Shown here: piece by piece, positions 33,677-46,744 of the stretch
How positions within the stretch are numbered: the first letter of the stretch is position 1
Layout: every line of letters starts with the position of its first letter
Assembly: GCF_001540865.1 (NCBI RefSeq)
Contig: NC_033635.1
Coordinates: 10,835,029-10,899,028, forward strand
DNA: 64,000 nucleotides
Direction: 5' to 3'
Source of the DNA: Ananas comosus
Lineage: Eukaryota; Streptophyta; Magnoliopsida; Poales; Bromeliaceae
Program-made: the position numbers and the translations under genes
Notes under the pieces: model-generated
Database searches by the model: none
What the model was told of the DNA's origin: nothing
The model's input: the letters and a program-made list of their open reading frames with translations, nothing else

Positions 33677-34260
33677 GAGGTGGAGTTAATGTATGTCTCA
33701 TTTGTTATAATTAAGGTCAAATGCTTTAGCACATGGGAAGTGGCGCGTTCACGTGCACAAAGTAATTTCTACAGAAAAAATAAATATATAGAGTAATTTC
33801 TTCAGAAAAACAACAAGACATTATTGATTAACCTGCTCTTAATTGTAAGGATCAAACAAAGTAACTAGAATATCTACATAGAAAAAAGTTATTAAAGTTT
33901 TTTTATTAAGTTACACCTCATAGAAAATTGTTTTAGACAATTTTTCCTTCAAAAACTTAAGCATATTAATTAGAGAACAGTGAGTTAATATGTTATATTT
34001 ACTCTCCCTCACTAAACTTAAAGTATTATATATGATTGGCTCAATACGCGGACAAAAATTTAGAAAGAAAAATTAAGTAAAACAATCTTTTTTAGCTTGA
34101 GCTACTGATTAATAATAGTGTTAAATAGTCGCTTGTCTTTAGAGCACAAATTTTATAACGATGCTATTTTCTATTTAAATGCTCAGAAGCTGAGCTCTGA
34201 TACCACGTTAAATATGTGTTGCATATCATATTTCCCATCAAATCTATCTTATAAATAATT
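33643..34260. other. Intergenic DNA with an iMet primer-binding-site-like word
   Basis: A (TA)n tract ends at about 33674. At about 34191-34207 the minus strand reads TGGTATCAGAGCTCAGC, the classic plant retrotransposon primer-binding site complementary to initiator tRNA-Met. It may be the remains of an LTR element on the minus strand, but I cannot delimit LTRs. Confidence 0.4.
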
Positions 34261-34439
34261 GACTCCTTTGGAATAATCTAAATTGCAATCTACATGTATA
34301 CTAGAGTTTAGAGAGAGAGAGAGACTCCTTTGGAATAATCTAAATTGCAATCTACATGTATACTAGAGTTTAGAGAGAGAGAGAGAGAGAGACTCCTTTG
34401 GAATAATCTAAATTGCAATCTACATGTATACTAGAGTTT

Positions 34440-34473
<34 letters not shown>
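34261..34473 (+). repeat. Three-copy minisatellite ending in growing (GA)n
   Basis: The unit GACTCCTTTGGAATAATC..CTAGAGTTTA followed by (GA)n occurs at 34261, 34323 and 34391. The unique part is nearly identical in all three copies, while the GA tail lengthens from copy to copy. Confidence 0.92.
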
Positions 34474-34475
<2 letters not shown>

Positions 34476-34935
34476 GTTGAGATGTTAGGGTTTTCATATG
34501 GGGCCTGAGTCAGATTTTGCTGTCTCTCTATCCACCAACTCAGACCTGGTTTTCATACTTGATAAATCAATACAACTATAATATTTAAATTATCACATAA
34601 ATATATACAGCACAATCTCTGCCTTATAATTGTGTCTCCAACCCACTCATGATTTAAGTATAACAACTTCAACCATATGCCTTGCCTATGACATTTAATA
34701 AATAATAAGCATTAGAATAACCTTTTTTTAAAAAATGAAGCATTAATTTGAGGTATGTGATAACAACGTGGCCCTTAAAAAACATATTATCCTTATTTTA
34801 AGGTTTATGCGAAAAGAGAAAAGTTCAATTAATTTATTATCCAAATCATCTTATAATTAAAAGGCATGATCTCTCATGATCTTCTTTACATCATCTGTGT
34901 CATTAACCTCTACAACAAATTAAAATGAGGTCCAG

Positions 34936-34994
<59 letters not shown>

Positions 34995-35039
34995 CATTAC
35001 TGTTTAGAGTTGTTCATTATTGTTTTATTGTGAATCCTG
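34474..35039. other. AT-rich intergenic DNA, no gene seen
   Basis: The region contains an (AT)n microsatellite at about 34939-34992 and nothing else I can support. Confidence 0.5.
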
Positions 35040-35600
35040 TTAACTTAAATGGAGCATCATGTTCTGTGATGGGAGGTCAGGTTGGACTGAATCACATTCG
35101 AAATAGTGTGAGGCTGGATTGGTCCGAGTCATGTTCGAAGTGGCGTGAAGCTAGTTAGGCCGAGTCACAATCGAAACTCCTAGGCACTATATCTATATAT
35201 TTTAAGTAAATTAGTTACGTATTTTTAACAGCTCGAACTTTTGGATTATTAGTTAGTGCCAACGATCCAACAAATGGTACCAGAATTAGAAATCACGGAT
35301 TCGATTTCTCTTGCATGCTGCGAATTTGTACAGGTGCTAGAGGGGGGTATTAATTATTGGCTTAAATTGGTCAACATTCTGCCCTATGGCAGGTGGTTAT
35401 GTTGGACTGAATTACGTTTGAAATGGCGTGAGATTGGATTGGACCGAATCATGTTCAAAATAGTGTGAGGTTGGTTGGGCCGAATCACAATCGAAATCCG
35501 TAGGCATGGTGTTTGTACGTTTTTAGTGAATTAGTTATGTATTTCTAACAGTTCGAGCTTTTAGTTTAATGGTTAGTACCAACGATCCGACAAATCCTTC
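35040..35600 (+). repeat. Two diverged direct copies of a 200-bp repeat
   Basis: Copy 1 (about 35078-35276) and copy 2 (about 35388-35600) both contain GTTGGACTGAAT, several degenerate TGTTCGAAGTGGCGTGA-like subrepeats, CGAATCACAATCGAAA, then TTTTTAACAGCTCGAACTTT and CCAACGATCC(A/G)ACAAAT. The last part reappears on the minus strand at about 48160-48245. An LTR fragment is likely, but no PBS or coding region is attached. Confidence 0.65.
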
Positions 35601-37380
35601 CTCTATAGGTTAATGAATAGGTTAATGAAACTACGAATTGCTTTGGAAATTCCTACGTGACATTTCGAAGTGACTTAGGATTATGAAGACTAAGTTAAAA
35701 AGGGGATAAAAAAACTAATAAAATTAAGTTATGCTTCATTTAATTAAGGGCTTATTTGGCCCATGCATGTTGTGACTTGTGACTCATTTAAATAGTGATA
35801 TTTGAAGAAGTGTTAACAATTTTTACTAAATTTCTTCCTATTCAGTACCCATATATTAACTCTTCACTTCTCTAATTATGATTTCATCTGAGATCATTCT
35901 CATACGTGAAGTATATATTTCAAATGATCTTCTTTTACTTTAATTTTTCCTTTAATTAATCTAATTCTCTACTTAATTTCCAAGGGTTACATCAAATCAA
36001 CGCCTAATTAAATTTAGTATGAAATTATTACAAAATGTCATGTTAAGTGCACATCCATAACACTTAGCTCTACAAACCTATCTCATCTAGAATAACTACC
36101 TACTAAAATCAGTCATGCTATAATACTTAAAAAAAAATCAAAATATATATATATTTAAACCATTTACATTGATGCATTGGGCTCGAGAACTACACATCAC
36201 ATGGACCAACTTATTTAATACAAGAGTTTAAATGTTTAGGTTTGAGTTAATTATATATGTATATATATTGATCCTTTATTCTTCTACTAGTAATTATTCT
36301 ATGTTGTAGTACAATTTGAAATTTGAATCCTAATGTATAAAAGATTTACATTGGAGTTCTTGTTATTAAAATCTAGCTGGAATCTCATTCAACTTTTTGG
36401 CGGAAAAAAAAAAAAAAGCAAATTAATCTCTAAGATTTTTGTTTGTCAAATTTTAACTGCTAAATTTTGAAAGAAAAGAAAAGATCAAAAAGAGAAATAT
36501 TTTGTATGTTACTATATATATATATCCCGCTATATTGCTGAAGTGTTGGCACTCATGTATAAAAGATTTAAAATTTAAAATTTAATAATAATATTTTGAA
36601 ATTTTGAGTTTAATTATAATGCTGTCAATTAAATAATGTTGTGGGGGCAGCCACATGAGATATCTGCAGCAGTGCTGTTTCAAAAATTCAGACCAGACAT
36701 GATTGAAAAGCTAGCTGTGAAAATAAATGATTGAAAGGACATATATGGAGCAGTAACACAAAATGCCACCCTATATATATATGTGTGGGTCTCCCCAGAT
36801 AGCTCTACTCCGTGATAAAAAGGGATTTTAAAAATTATTAGTATTTTTTTTATTTATTTTACTTTCAAAAAATGTATAATTTGCTTTTTTTAAAAAAAAT
36901 TAAAAAATATTTTCAAAAGAGCTATTGCATTAATAAAGATGGCAAAATGAGCCAATTATTTTTATTTATTCTATAAAAAAACAAATTTTTAATGTGTTTT
37001 TTTAAAAAATAATTTATGTATAAATTTTAAGAAATAGACGGAATAATGGTAAAATTAATCCTAACGAAAGGGATTAAATGCATCAACTTAAAATTTTATA
37101 TTAAAAGTCACGAGATAAAAATAAAAAAAATAAATATTTACATAAATTTCTTTTATATTTTAGCTTTTAAAAATTACTAAGTCTACAACATGAAAAAGAT
37201 TACAGAATTACAATTTCTAATCTAAGAATTGTAACACAAACATTTAGGCTAAAAATTTATTTTTTCGCATTTTAGTAATACAAAAAGAAGAAGATAGAGA
37301 ATTATGGACATAATAAGATTACAATCAACTTTTGATTGGTGGGCTAACATTGCTATAAAATAAAAATAAAAAAAAAGATA
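35601..37380. other. AT-rich intergenic DNA, no gene seen
   Basis: No exon chain, RNA gene or clear TIR pair was found. Confidence 0.45.
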
Positions 37381-37389
37381 AATAAATAA

Positions 37390-37735
37390 GGGGAAACTTC
37401 AAATACCCCTTCTGTGGTTTTGTACTTTTTCACTTTAGTATCTTATGGTTTAAAATGTATCAAGTAAGTACTTTGTGATTTCACACTTTCTCACTTTAGT
37501 ACCCTGTAATTTTAAGTGTATCAAGTTAGTACCCTATGGTTTCGCACTTTCTCACTTTAGTATCCTATGGTTTAATATTTCGTTAAATTATATACCCCGA
37601 AATGAATAATAAAAATAAAAAATTGAACAAGATACTAACTTAATATACAAATAAAATCACAGAGTACTAACTTGATACACCTGAAATCAAAGGGTACTTA
37701 AATGAGAAAGTGCCACAGGTATTTGAAGTTTCCCC
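37390..37735. mobile_element. Small TIR element with 9-bp target duplication
   Basis: The ends are perfect inverted repeats, GGGGAAACTTCAAATACC. Flanks are AATAAATAA (37381-37389) and AATAAATAA (37736-37744), a perfect 9-base repeat, though low in complexity. Inside are four degenerate copies of a CACTTTCTCACTTTAGTACC / GTATCAAGTTAGTACC module, two in each orientation. It is non-coding. A 9-base duplication points to the Mutator superfamily. Confidence 0.7.
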
Positions 37736-37744
37736 AATAAATAA

Positions 37745-38472
37745 CCCCACAATTTTCCATGTGGCTCTGAGGTCAGCATTAGGTCATTGAGGACAAAAAC
37801 TTTGTTGTATTTATTGAAAGTGGGGGTGGGTTTGATTAATGAAGACTCTTCCCATGGTGTGAAAATGAGAGTCTAGTGTGGGAGCCTCCATAGGAACAGC
37901 TGCTTCAGAAATTGCATAGAAGTGTGTATATGTTCACATATAAGGATACATATACTTCTTCCAAGTATATGAAGGGGGAGGAGGGAGAAGAACAATTGCA
38001 ATAACAAGAAGAGATTCTTATTAATTGGGTTAATATTTTTCCATTAAAGGTATGCTCAATTAATTTTCCCCATTCTTTTATGTGGATCCTAAGAACAAAT
38101 ATCCCAAGTTTGCTTATTTTGCTAGTTATTTTTGTTTTTATTTTTTTTAAGCTGTGCTTTTGTGGAGATTTTCATAGCACAAGGGGGACTTAGTTTTTGA
38201 CCTTTGTATATAATGCAAACCTGTCTCTTTTTTCTTTTGTCAGAGATTGTTGTTATATATCTTCAGTTTTCAGAATTGAAAGATCAATATCTCTTATTTG
38301 GTATATATGCAACTTCAATTTTCCATATCCTTGATCTTAAAAAAACCAAAAAAAAAAAAAAAAAAAAACCCTATATCCTCCTAATTTTATTGTTTGAAAG
38401 CATTTGCACCAGTGCTTATTTTAGTGGGTTTAATTTGATCCAGGATTCTTGCACTGAAGCACTCAGAAACTA
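37745..38472 (+). promoter_or_regulatory. Promoter and probable spliced leader of the bHLH gene
   Basis: A GA-rich leader at about 37970-38050 is followed by AAAG-GTATGC (possible donor near 38050) and a possible acceptor TGATCCAG near 38441, just upstream of the start codon, so a 390-base leader intron is plausible. A TATATAAG-like box lies near 37940. These are inferences from consensus words only. Confidence 0.4.
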
Positions 38473-40968
38473 ATGGATCTCTCATCATGGTTATCTGAAC
38501 TGGTACACACCCTTAATTATTTACTTCTCATAACCATGATCATGTATATTATCATCATAATAAACCTTTTACATAGAAACTAAAAAAGAAAAAATGAAAC
38601 CTTTTTTTTTCTTTTTCTTTTTTTGAAAATAACATGCAAGGGTGATCATAATTTCACAGGAAAGTGAAGAACCCACCTTCATGTACCAACCTCATGATAT
38701 GGGCTCTATGGATCCACTATCACTTGTTGATGAGGAGAACTCACCATTTCCCGTAGAAAACTATGCTCCTGATTACTGCTTCGATCCCAGCTTCAGCGGT
38801 TCGTCGTCGTCGCCGACGAGTTTACGCTTCAATCCATCCATGAATGCTGTTAAGACTGAAGGACCCCCCACTGCAGCAGCATCTGCTGCATCTGCATCTT
38901 CCAACATCCTCTCATTTGGAGGGGATGATCATTTACTAAGGCCAATACTAAATAGTGATCATCACAGTGGAGCAGCTACTATGTATTCTCATGGTGTGGT
39001 GGGGAAGGATGAGACTATTGATTTCCAGCAGAGAGAGAGGAGCAGCAAAGGGAGTAGTAGAGCATCTTACTGTACTGCTCAAGAACATGTTATCGCAGAG
39101 AGGAAGCGGAGAGAAAAGCTCGCGCAGCAGTTCATAGCCTTATCAGCAATGATCCCTGACCTAAAAAAGGTACAAAAATTGTACAAATTCACGTTCATTA
39201 ATCATGTATATTATAACTTACTTTTGTGTAGATGAAATTGTTCTTCTGAGTGTAATTTTCCTAGAAAACACTATTATTAAGAGCAAAACGATCGTTTTAG
39301 AAGGTGGCGGAGCGGTAGCTCGAAGTTCAAATGATGACTTACTCTCTTAAAAGTTTAGTATCATTTGCGACAAAAAAAAATTTGTGGCGTAATTTCACTC
39401 TGAAATGAAGCCATAGGGAATCCCTAGCTATATGCATGCATTATGCCACAGTTTAATTTGTGACATAAATATTCAATAAATTTCCATTCAGTGCCAATAC
39501 ATTGAGGAATTTTTGGAAACATGTAGTTGTTGATTAACTTACCATTCACTTTATATATTGATTCAAAAAAATTACTCTTTAAAAGATGAATGCTAATTAA
39601 CAACTTGAAACCAATACATTAGAAAACAATAAATGTAACGTCTTTTGTCGGAATGTTTTCGACCAAAACCAAGTACTTAAGCACCAAAATTCCACCCATT
39701 AATTGATTTTGCAGACCGATAAGGCCTCTCTTCTCGGAGGCGCCATCGACCACCTCAAGCAACTCGAAGAAAAGGTGAAGGTCTTAGAAGAACAAGCCAC
39801 AAGGAAAACCACTGAATCCACCATTCTCCTGAAAAATTCTCATGCAATATCCAATGCTTCATCAGCTGATCATGAGACCCTTCCTAAGGTTGAGGCCACA
39901 CTTCAGGGAAAGACTCTTCTCTTAAGGATCCACTGTGAAAAGAGGAAAGGAGTGTTGGTGATGATTTTGTCCGAGATCGAGAAGATGTCCCTTACCGTCG
40001 TCAACACAAGTGTCGTGCCATTCGAAGGATCGTCGCTCCACATAACCGCAACTGCACAGGCATGTTGATTACTTGTTGATATATCGTCATCGATCTCCTC
40101 TAACTTGCATGCATACCTACAATCTTATTACTTGATCAATCTCTTTCTATCTAATGGTCATATTATTTCCGGCATGTTATTAGGATTCAGCAAACATCGA
40201 TCTACTCTAACGTTGTTTTCTTCTTTTGATCAGGATTATTAATTATCTTGTGATAATTTGCGCAATGTACAATGTATTTCTTTAGTTGATATGAACAATT
40301 TGATTTTTACTCTAAATTTCTTTATAATCACGATCTTTGGAGCTACGTACGAGTTGATTTACCATATCATAAGTAAACAATTTGAAGATTGCATACATAT
40401 ATATACATATATACACAACGGTATTATTGACAGCTTTTCATACTTCTTGCGAACCAACTCATTAAGTAAATAAGGTTGTGTGGAAAAGATATTTGTACCC
40501 AAACAGGTCATTAATTTCTTTGTGAATCACCATTTTTTGTGTTGTACCTATTATGCTTCTTTTAGTATGACATACATACAATCATACATACATACATATA
40601 AATGTATGTTCCACATGTTAAATGTATTTCTAGACCAATCTTTTGGGTATAACATATACAACATGGACATGCACATGCATGTGTCCAAGCGCAGATACGA
40701 TAAATTGTGCTTGACAATATTATCGTGAAACACGTGATTTTTAGTACCAAAACCAGTTGATGTATGTGACTAATGGGTATTCGTCGTTTTTGTTGTTTTT
40801 ATTGTTGTTGTGTTTTGTTGTACCTTGTCAAAGTAAATTGACCCTTATTGGTTGTGATCTCTTTTTTTATATATATGTATTTCCTTTGTACAGATTGAAG
40901 AGGGATTCTCTACTACAGTTGATGATCTTGTGAAGAATCTAAGTTTGGCTCTTAGCCAGTTCAAGTGA
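38473..40968 (+). CDS. bHLH transcription factor, bHLH18/19/25/NAI1-like (group IVa)
   Basis: Four exons (38473-38502, 38660-39169, 39715-40059, 40894-40968) encode 319 residues. The bHLH domain is at about 150-200. Its basic region HVIAERKRREKL has H153, E157 and R161, the His-Glu-Arg set that reads the G-box CACGTG. Helix 2 (KASLLGGAIDHLKQLEEKV) runs into a coiled coil, and residues about 235-319 form the ACT-like C-terminal region typical of this group. The first exon is just MDLSSWLSEL, as in relatives. The last intron starts with GC instead of GT (40060-40061) and ends CAG; reading through it gives an early stop after AQAC at 40066-40068. Group IVa members act in stress, iron, jasmonate and ER-body programmes; the exact role here cannot be told. 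Confidence 0.92.
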
Positions 40969-41969
40969 AAAAGATGGGAGTCATGTACATAGAAATGAGT
41001 CGATATATCGATAGTTGGTTGTTTCTTGTGTGTTGTTCTTTTTCCTTTTTTTTTCATTCGTTTTCTTCCATTTTGTTCATTAATGTATTTCTGCAACTTA
41101 GTTTTTGGAGCGGATGTAGCGTTAGCTAATGCTCTTATTTGAGTTTCAGAAGTAAGTTTTTTCATTAATGCTTAAGCCATAAAATGAATGAAAAGGTTGC
41201 TTGTTTTTTCATGTACATTAGCGTGTTGTAGATTGTAATAGAATATGTACGATCGCAAAAGTGTTGAATTGGAAAACTTTCTTTGGTTTAATGTACCAAC
41301 TTAAATGGGAAATATTGCATGGAAAAAATTGTCATCCTCCTCTCCCTACACTATTATGGGTTTCTGTACACACTGCTCTTGTGGATCGCTGATATATCAA
41401 ACAGAAATGATTTGTATAGTACGTGTATACGAGCATGTGTATCGACGATGAAACATCGATTGCCTCATTACATGATGGTGTTTTGGCCTTCAACACATGA
41501 GAAACATGTAGAATTATTTCTAGAATAAGTCGGGAAAATTAGTTAATTTGGTGTTCAACTCGCGTGAAAAGATATAGTACAACTTCAAGTACACCAGAAA
41601 GGCTGCATCCGAGATCGTGATTTTAGATTCGTAGATGGTAATAATTGAATGAAAAAGTTAGATGCATTGCTTTGATGGAGATTTCAAAGCATAGGTAGTT
41701 TGCTCTTCTCCTAAGCTTAATTCGATCCTAACTTGCGAAGTTACTACACGAGAAGTAATGATCGACTTTATATCTATCTATCTTGTTGTTTGGCTTGGCT
41801 TATTAAAAATCTACGACTTGTGAAACATGGAAATGCTATAAAAATAATAACAATAAAACCAAAATCTCAAAGAAAAATATTTGAATACATGTGATCAAAA
41901 ATGACTTTTATTAACTAAGAGAAGCATGCATTTAGTTTCTCTTGTTACACAATACCTTCAACCTCATCC

Positions 41970-42015
<46 letters not shown>

Positions 42016-43886
42016 ACTACAAATCAAGTGAAATCGAAAAGATTGGTCTCTCTAACTTTGGATTGTTAATTTAAACACATGTTAGTTTTTTGACCAGTTT
42101 GAAGAATTAATGCTTAAAAAATGGTGAACTTGATCATAAAGAACCGAGTTTAATCCTCGAAAATAGTGTAAATTGAGTATTTACTTAGGTAGTAGGCCCC
42201 TTAATAAAATTACATCAGCTTGCTCAATCTCCAAAACTGTATATTCATAACCATGTAACCATATTCATTTGCTAGCTAATCAAATTTTAGTTGATTTTTA
42301 ACGTGCGTAATGTCCAATATCAATAAGGACTTGTAGGAGTAGAGCTTTTAGAGATGCTCCAACGCAACAACTTGGTAGATGAAATATTGTTGAATTAAGT
42401 TGCAAATTAAATAGACATTTTACATTATAGATCAAGCGAACGATTTGGCCCAGCATGTTGCAAATTAAATAACCATGTAACTAAATAAGTGCTTAATTAC
42501 TTGCGAATCACTACGTACTCCGATTGGAAAAGTTATTAGGAGAAGCTCTATATGACATTTCAAAATAGAGAATCGAAGAAGCACTACATTATAAAAGCTC
42601 TCTTTCATTCAATGGCAAATCCAAAAGTTTATTTGGTGGAGTTTCCGCTTTTGATTTCTAAATATCTAGTTTCCATTTCTTTTTTCGCTATAGCGCCAAT
42701 CTTAAATCCTTTTTTTAAAAAAAACACTCTATTAAAAATAATTATAACTGAGCATACAATCAAAAGTCGGGTCACACAGACACTAATTAATTAATAGTGC
42801 GATAAGCTAAGCCATTCTAAAACGAACTCAGAAAAGCCAATGATACACTTACACCTCATCCTTCGAGTATCGTGAGAATCACAAAAAATATTCTTATTTG
42901 TCTCATCATGTAATAAATTTATGCCCTACTAGTTTCAACTTCTAAAAAGGCAAATAAAATAAAATGGTGATCTTCTATTTAAATTAATCAAAAATCCAAC
43001 ATGAACACCCAAAACATCGGAGTTGTAATTATAATATGTGTGTAAACGATCCCCAAGATCTCATATGAAGTCATTGTGAAGTTGTTGACTCGAGGGATCG
43101 ATTTGTCGTTAAGTTGCTTAATAATTATTTAATATGAGTTAATCACACGTTTTGAATTGCTTCGCGTGCAATATTTAAAATTTGAATTCATATTTGACCT
43201 CAATTTTGTCACCTTATTTAAATCCAATTAAATAAGTTCATTAATTGGTGATGATCTTCATGTAATATATTTGTTTGATTTTATGATAGTACTTTATTAG
43301 AAGCATAAATTATAACAATTTCCAAAAAATAGATTTGTGAGATTTTGGAAAGATTTTGATGTTTTGAAGATCATATTTTATTGACACCAATAATTGGTGA
43401 TTTGGTGTTAATTAATTATTAAGTGAATCTTAGAATTGAGATCGAATTTCGAGTTGTGTTTCAGTGTCTGTTTGACCCTACTTTTAAAATTATGGATTCT
43501 ATTCAAAAGGCAAAAGCAAGCTTTGCGAAGCAACAAAAAGAGTTTCAAATTTTGAATTAATAATCTACTTTAACAAAAGCTCAAATTTGATTTTAAAAAA
43601 TATATATATTTAAACAAATCTACTAAAAAAGTACTTGTATACAAATGAATTGAGATAACAAAAAGAGAGAGCGAGAGAGAGAGAGAGAGAGAAAATAAAC
43701 AAAAATAGTTTTAAAATTGAAAAGTTTATTTTTGATATTAGGACCAAGTCAAGCACCCAATGTGACTACACACCCACATGTAGTATTCTAATATATACTA
43801 TATTTTATATATACATGTTGTTAATTACACCTAGTGATTGGTCCAAATTTTCTTTTCTTTTTTTAATGCACAATTATAATATCCAA

Positions 43887-43922
<36 letters not shown>

Positions 43923-45104
43923 TGTTTTTAAACATAAATATGAAAAACACTCCAACCATCCTGGATTTAAGATGATTCTAGAATCTCCTCGACAATTTGG
44001 AAAATTTGCACGTGCATGCACGTGAAAACAACGTGACATGAAGGACACATGTCATCTTATTATATGGTGTTGGATTTATTTATTTATTTATTATATTATT
44101 ATTATATTATTGTTTCATTAATTTCTCGAGAAATTAAATTTGGCACACGTGTCACGCTCTTGTCGGGTCGGATGCTATTTCCCTTTCGTTCGTGGATCAC
44201 ACAATCCTCGAAAGCATAATTCTATATTTTTATAGGATTAGGGGGTGTTTAGTTGTAAGTAGTAAAATATTTTTTTTTTGTAAAAAATAAAATTAACATT
44301 TTTTAGTATTTATTTTACAAGAAAAAAAAAAATTTTATAATATTTATTTGGTTAAAAAAAATCACATATATTTGGTTCATAATTTGTACCAGACCCTCAA
44401 AGTAGGAGCTCTAATTTTATTACGTTTACTTAAAAAAAATTATTGAGAGGCTTTCAATATAATGCTTATTAATTCTAAAAGCATTATTCTGATAAACTAA
44501 ATATGTCTTTTATATTTATTTTTAATAAAGCATTTGGCAAATAAAAAAAAATATTTTTCAGTATTGTCTAAAGCATTTCTATTTTAAACAATATTAGTTT
44601 CTATGGAGTGCTCCGAAGCTCTTATTTTGTGCATATTTCTATCGTTTCCACTATTGTTTGTAATCGGTACGTTATCATAATTTCACAATACAAAATTTTA
44701 AATTAAAACTTTTACTTTTGCTGCAAAAAAGAATTAAAAAAAAAAATTTAGTATAGCGAATGCTTCTTCTAATAACTTTACTAAGTATTGTTCCGTTAAT
44801 TGTGCTACACCCCACACCATAACAAGTAGAAATTTTGTTTCCAAAGGAAAAAAAAAAAAAAAGAAAAAAATTGATGGGCAATTTATAAAGGCCAACTCTT
44901 AATGGGCCTTTAACTGGGCTAAGCATTGAAAATAAATATTGGGCCTTATTGGGCCCAATCCAAATTGGCCCATAAACAATGTCCTGTATGTTTACAATTT
45001 TATATTTTATATTTTTAAAACCTCAGAAATATTTTTGGAGGGATTACCGCGTATCATTTTACTTGTTCTATAAAGAAGAAAATAATCTTTTGATATATTT
45101 TTGT
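40969..45104. other. 4.1-kb gene-free AT-rich region
   Basis: Contains (CT)n-(CA)n at about 41968-42015, a (GA)n tract near 43665-43692 and (ATT)n at about 43889-43922. A cluster of GGGCC words lies at 44895-44972. I found no gene. A GTGTTTAG..-type end at 44236 hints at another small TIR element but the partner end is unclear. Confidence 0.45.
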
Positions 45105-46005
45105 CATTTTTAAGAGTATTTTTATGGTCGCTTCCGTGTTATCGAGTCGTTTTCGATGATGGGACTTTCGAATCGGCGATCAGCTCCGTTATGTTTGATT
45201 CAGAATATTTGAAGTATCTAGTAAATAAATTTCGTAATTATTCTATATTATTTACCTAGTGATCGAAGTAGCCCAAAATTAATAATTTTAATAATCGTTG
45301 TGAGCTATTTACAAATTTACCAATGTAAAAATATTTAAATCACGGAAAATTTTGATAGAAAATTATTTTTTACTATATAAAGCAAGATCGGTGTCTTTTA
45401 TCTAAAATTTTAATACCACATCATCATTTTTTATGAGATTTTTATTTTTAATCTCTAGATAAATAATATTGAAAAATTATAAAATTTATTTTCTAAATAG
45501 TTTCAATATTTTAGATCAAGACTAATAGAGCAGATAGTCGATTTAGAATTCTTAGTATCGAAAACGACTTGATAACACGAATGTTACTGCGCTTTTAAAA
45601 GCACAAAAGCTGGACTCTGTTTCACGTTAGTAAGGTGATTGGTAAATAATATCGAAAAATTATAAAATTTATTTTCTAAATACTTTCAATACTTTATATC
45701 AAGACTAATAGAACAGATCGTGGATTCATAATTCTTAGTATCGAAAATGACTTGATAACACGGATGTTGCTGCGCTTGTAAAAGCACAAAAGCCAGACTT
45801 TGTTCTACGATAACAAGATGATTGGTAAATAATACCGAAAAATTATAAAATTTATTTTTAAATACTTCAATATTTTATATCAAGTATAACGGAGTAGATC
45901 GTCGATTTAGAAGTTTCAGTATCGAAAACGATTTGACAGCACAGATGCCACCGCGCTTTTAAAAACACGCAAGCCGAACTCTATGCTACAGTAGTAAGAT
46001 GATTG
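45105..46005. mobile_element. Family C element, copy 3, with triplicated right end
   Basis: The left part holds CGTTTTCGATGATGGGACTT and CGAATCGGCGATCAGCTCCG, the shared internal motif of family C, and the right part has its inverted counterpart (GATCGTCGATTTAGAAGTTT..ATCGAAAACGATTTGACAG). The right part is present three times in tandem with a period of about 183 bases (45458, 45641, 45824). No coding capacity. Confidence 0.65.
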
Positions 46006-46282
46006 GGTAGTTGTTGGGGTAGTTTTTTTGCGTACGTGTAATTGTCCGCGTGGGACCCAATCGTCTGTTTTGTCGTTTTCCGGTCTTGTCTAGTAGTAAA
46101 TGGTGGACCCACCACAGCACCACTTCAATCAAGGAGAGGTAGGGACAAAAATAGCTATTTTTATTATCTTTAACTATAGTAAAATTTTATCTCCGATTTA
46201 ATTTGAGATGACTTAACGGCAATAATATTTTTAAATAATAGAAAAATATATGCAGAATATATTTGAAATAAAAATTAGACTA

Positions 46283-46500
46283 AAATACTATTAATAGCAC
46301 TAAGCTATTGGTACTATTAGTTTTTTAATCCTTTGATTGAGAAATGTGCGGTTAAGATGATATGGGCTTCCTAGGGTTGAGTGGGTGGTTGATTGAATAG
46401 TATAATCTAACGGATAAAAATAATCAAAGGGTTAAATTTAACAGTGGAAAACTCGATAACACAAGTTTTTGGTGCTATCGATAGTATCCCAGCCGGACTC
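46283..46500 (-). mobile_element. MITE family A, copy 2
   Basis: Inverted relative to the nested copy near 3 kb. It contains ATTAATAGCACTAAGCTATTGG at the left, CCTAGGGTTGAGTGGGTGG in the middle, and TTGGTGCTATCGATAGTATCC at the right end. Confidence 0.65.
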
Positions 46501-46644
46501 CTTAAAACAAAAAAAGTATAGAGATAAATAAGATACTTCAGAAGTTTTGAGGGGTATCCCTTTATTACAAATAGTCACAGACTGTTCAGACTAATTCGAA
46601 ATTTAAGTTCAATGCATGATAACTTCATATATATATATATATAT

Positions 46645-46744
46645 AGGGTTGAGTGTGGTTTGTTGAATAGTATGATCTAACGGGTGAAAATGATCAAAAG
46701 GGTAGATCCAACTGCTTCGTGCTATTAATAGCATAGTAGCCAAA

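Noticed and set aside
34191..34207. A full LTR retrotransposon on the minus strand, suggested by TGGTATCAGAGC
   Set aside because: No LTR pair or coding region can be defined around the primer-binding-like word.
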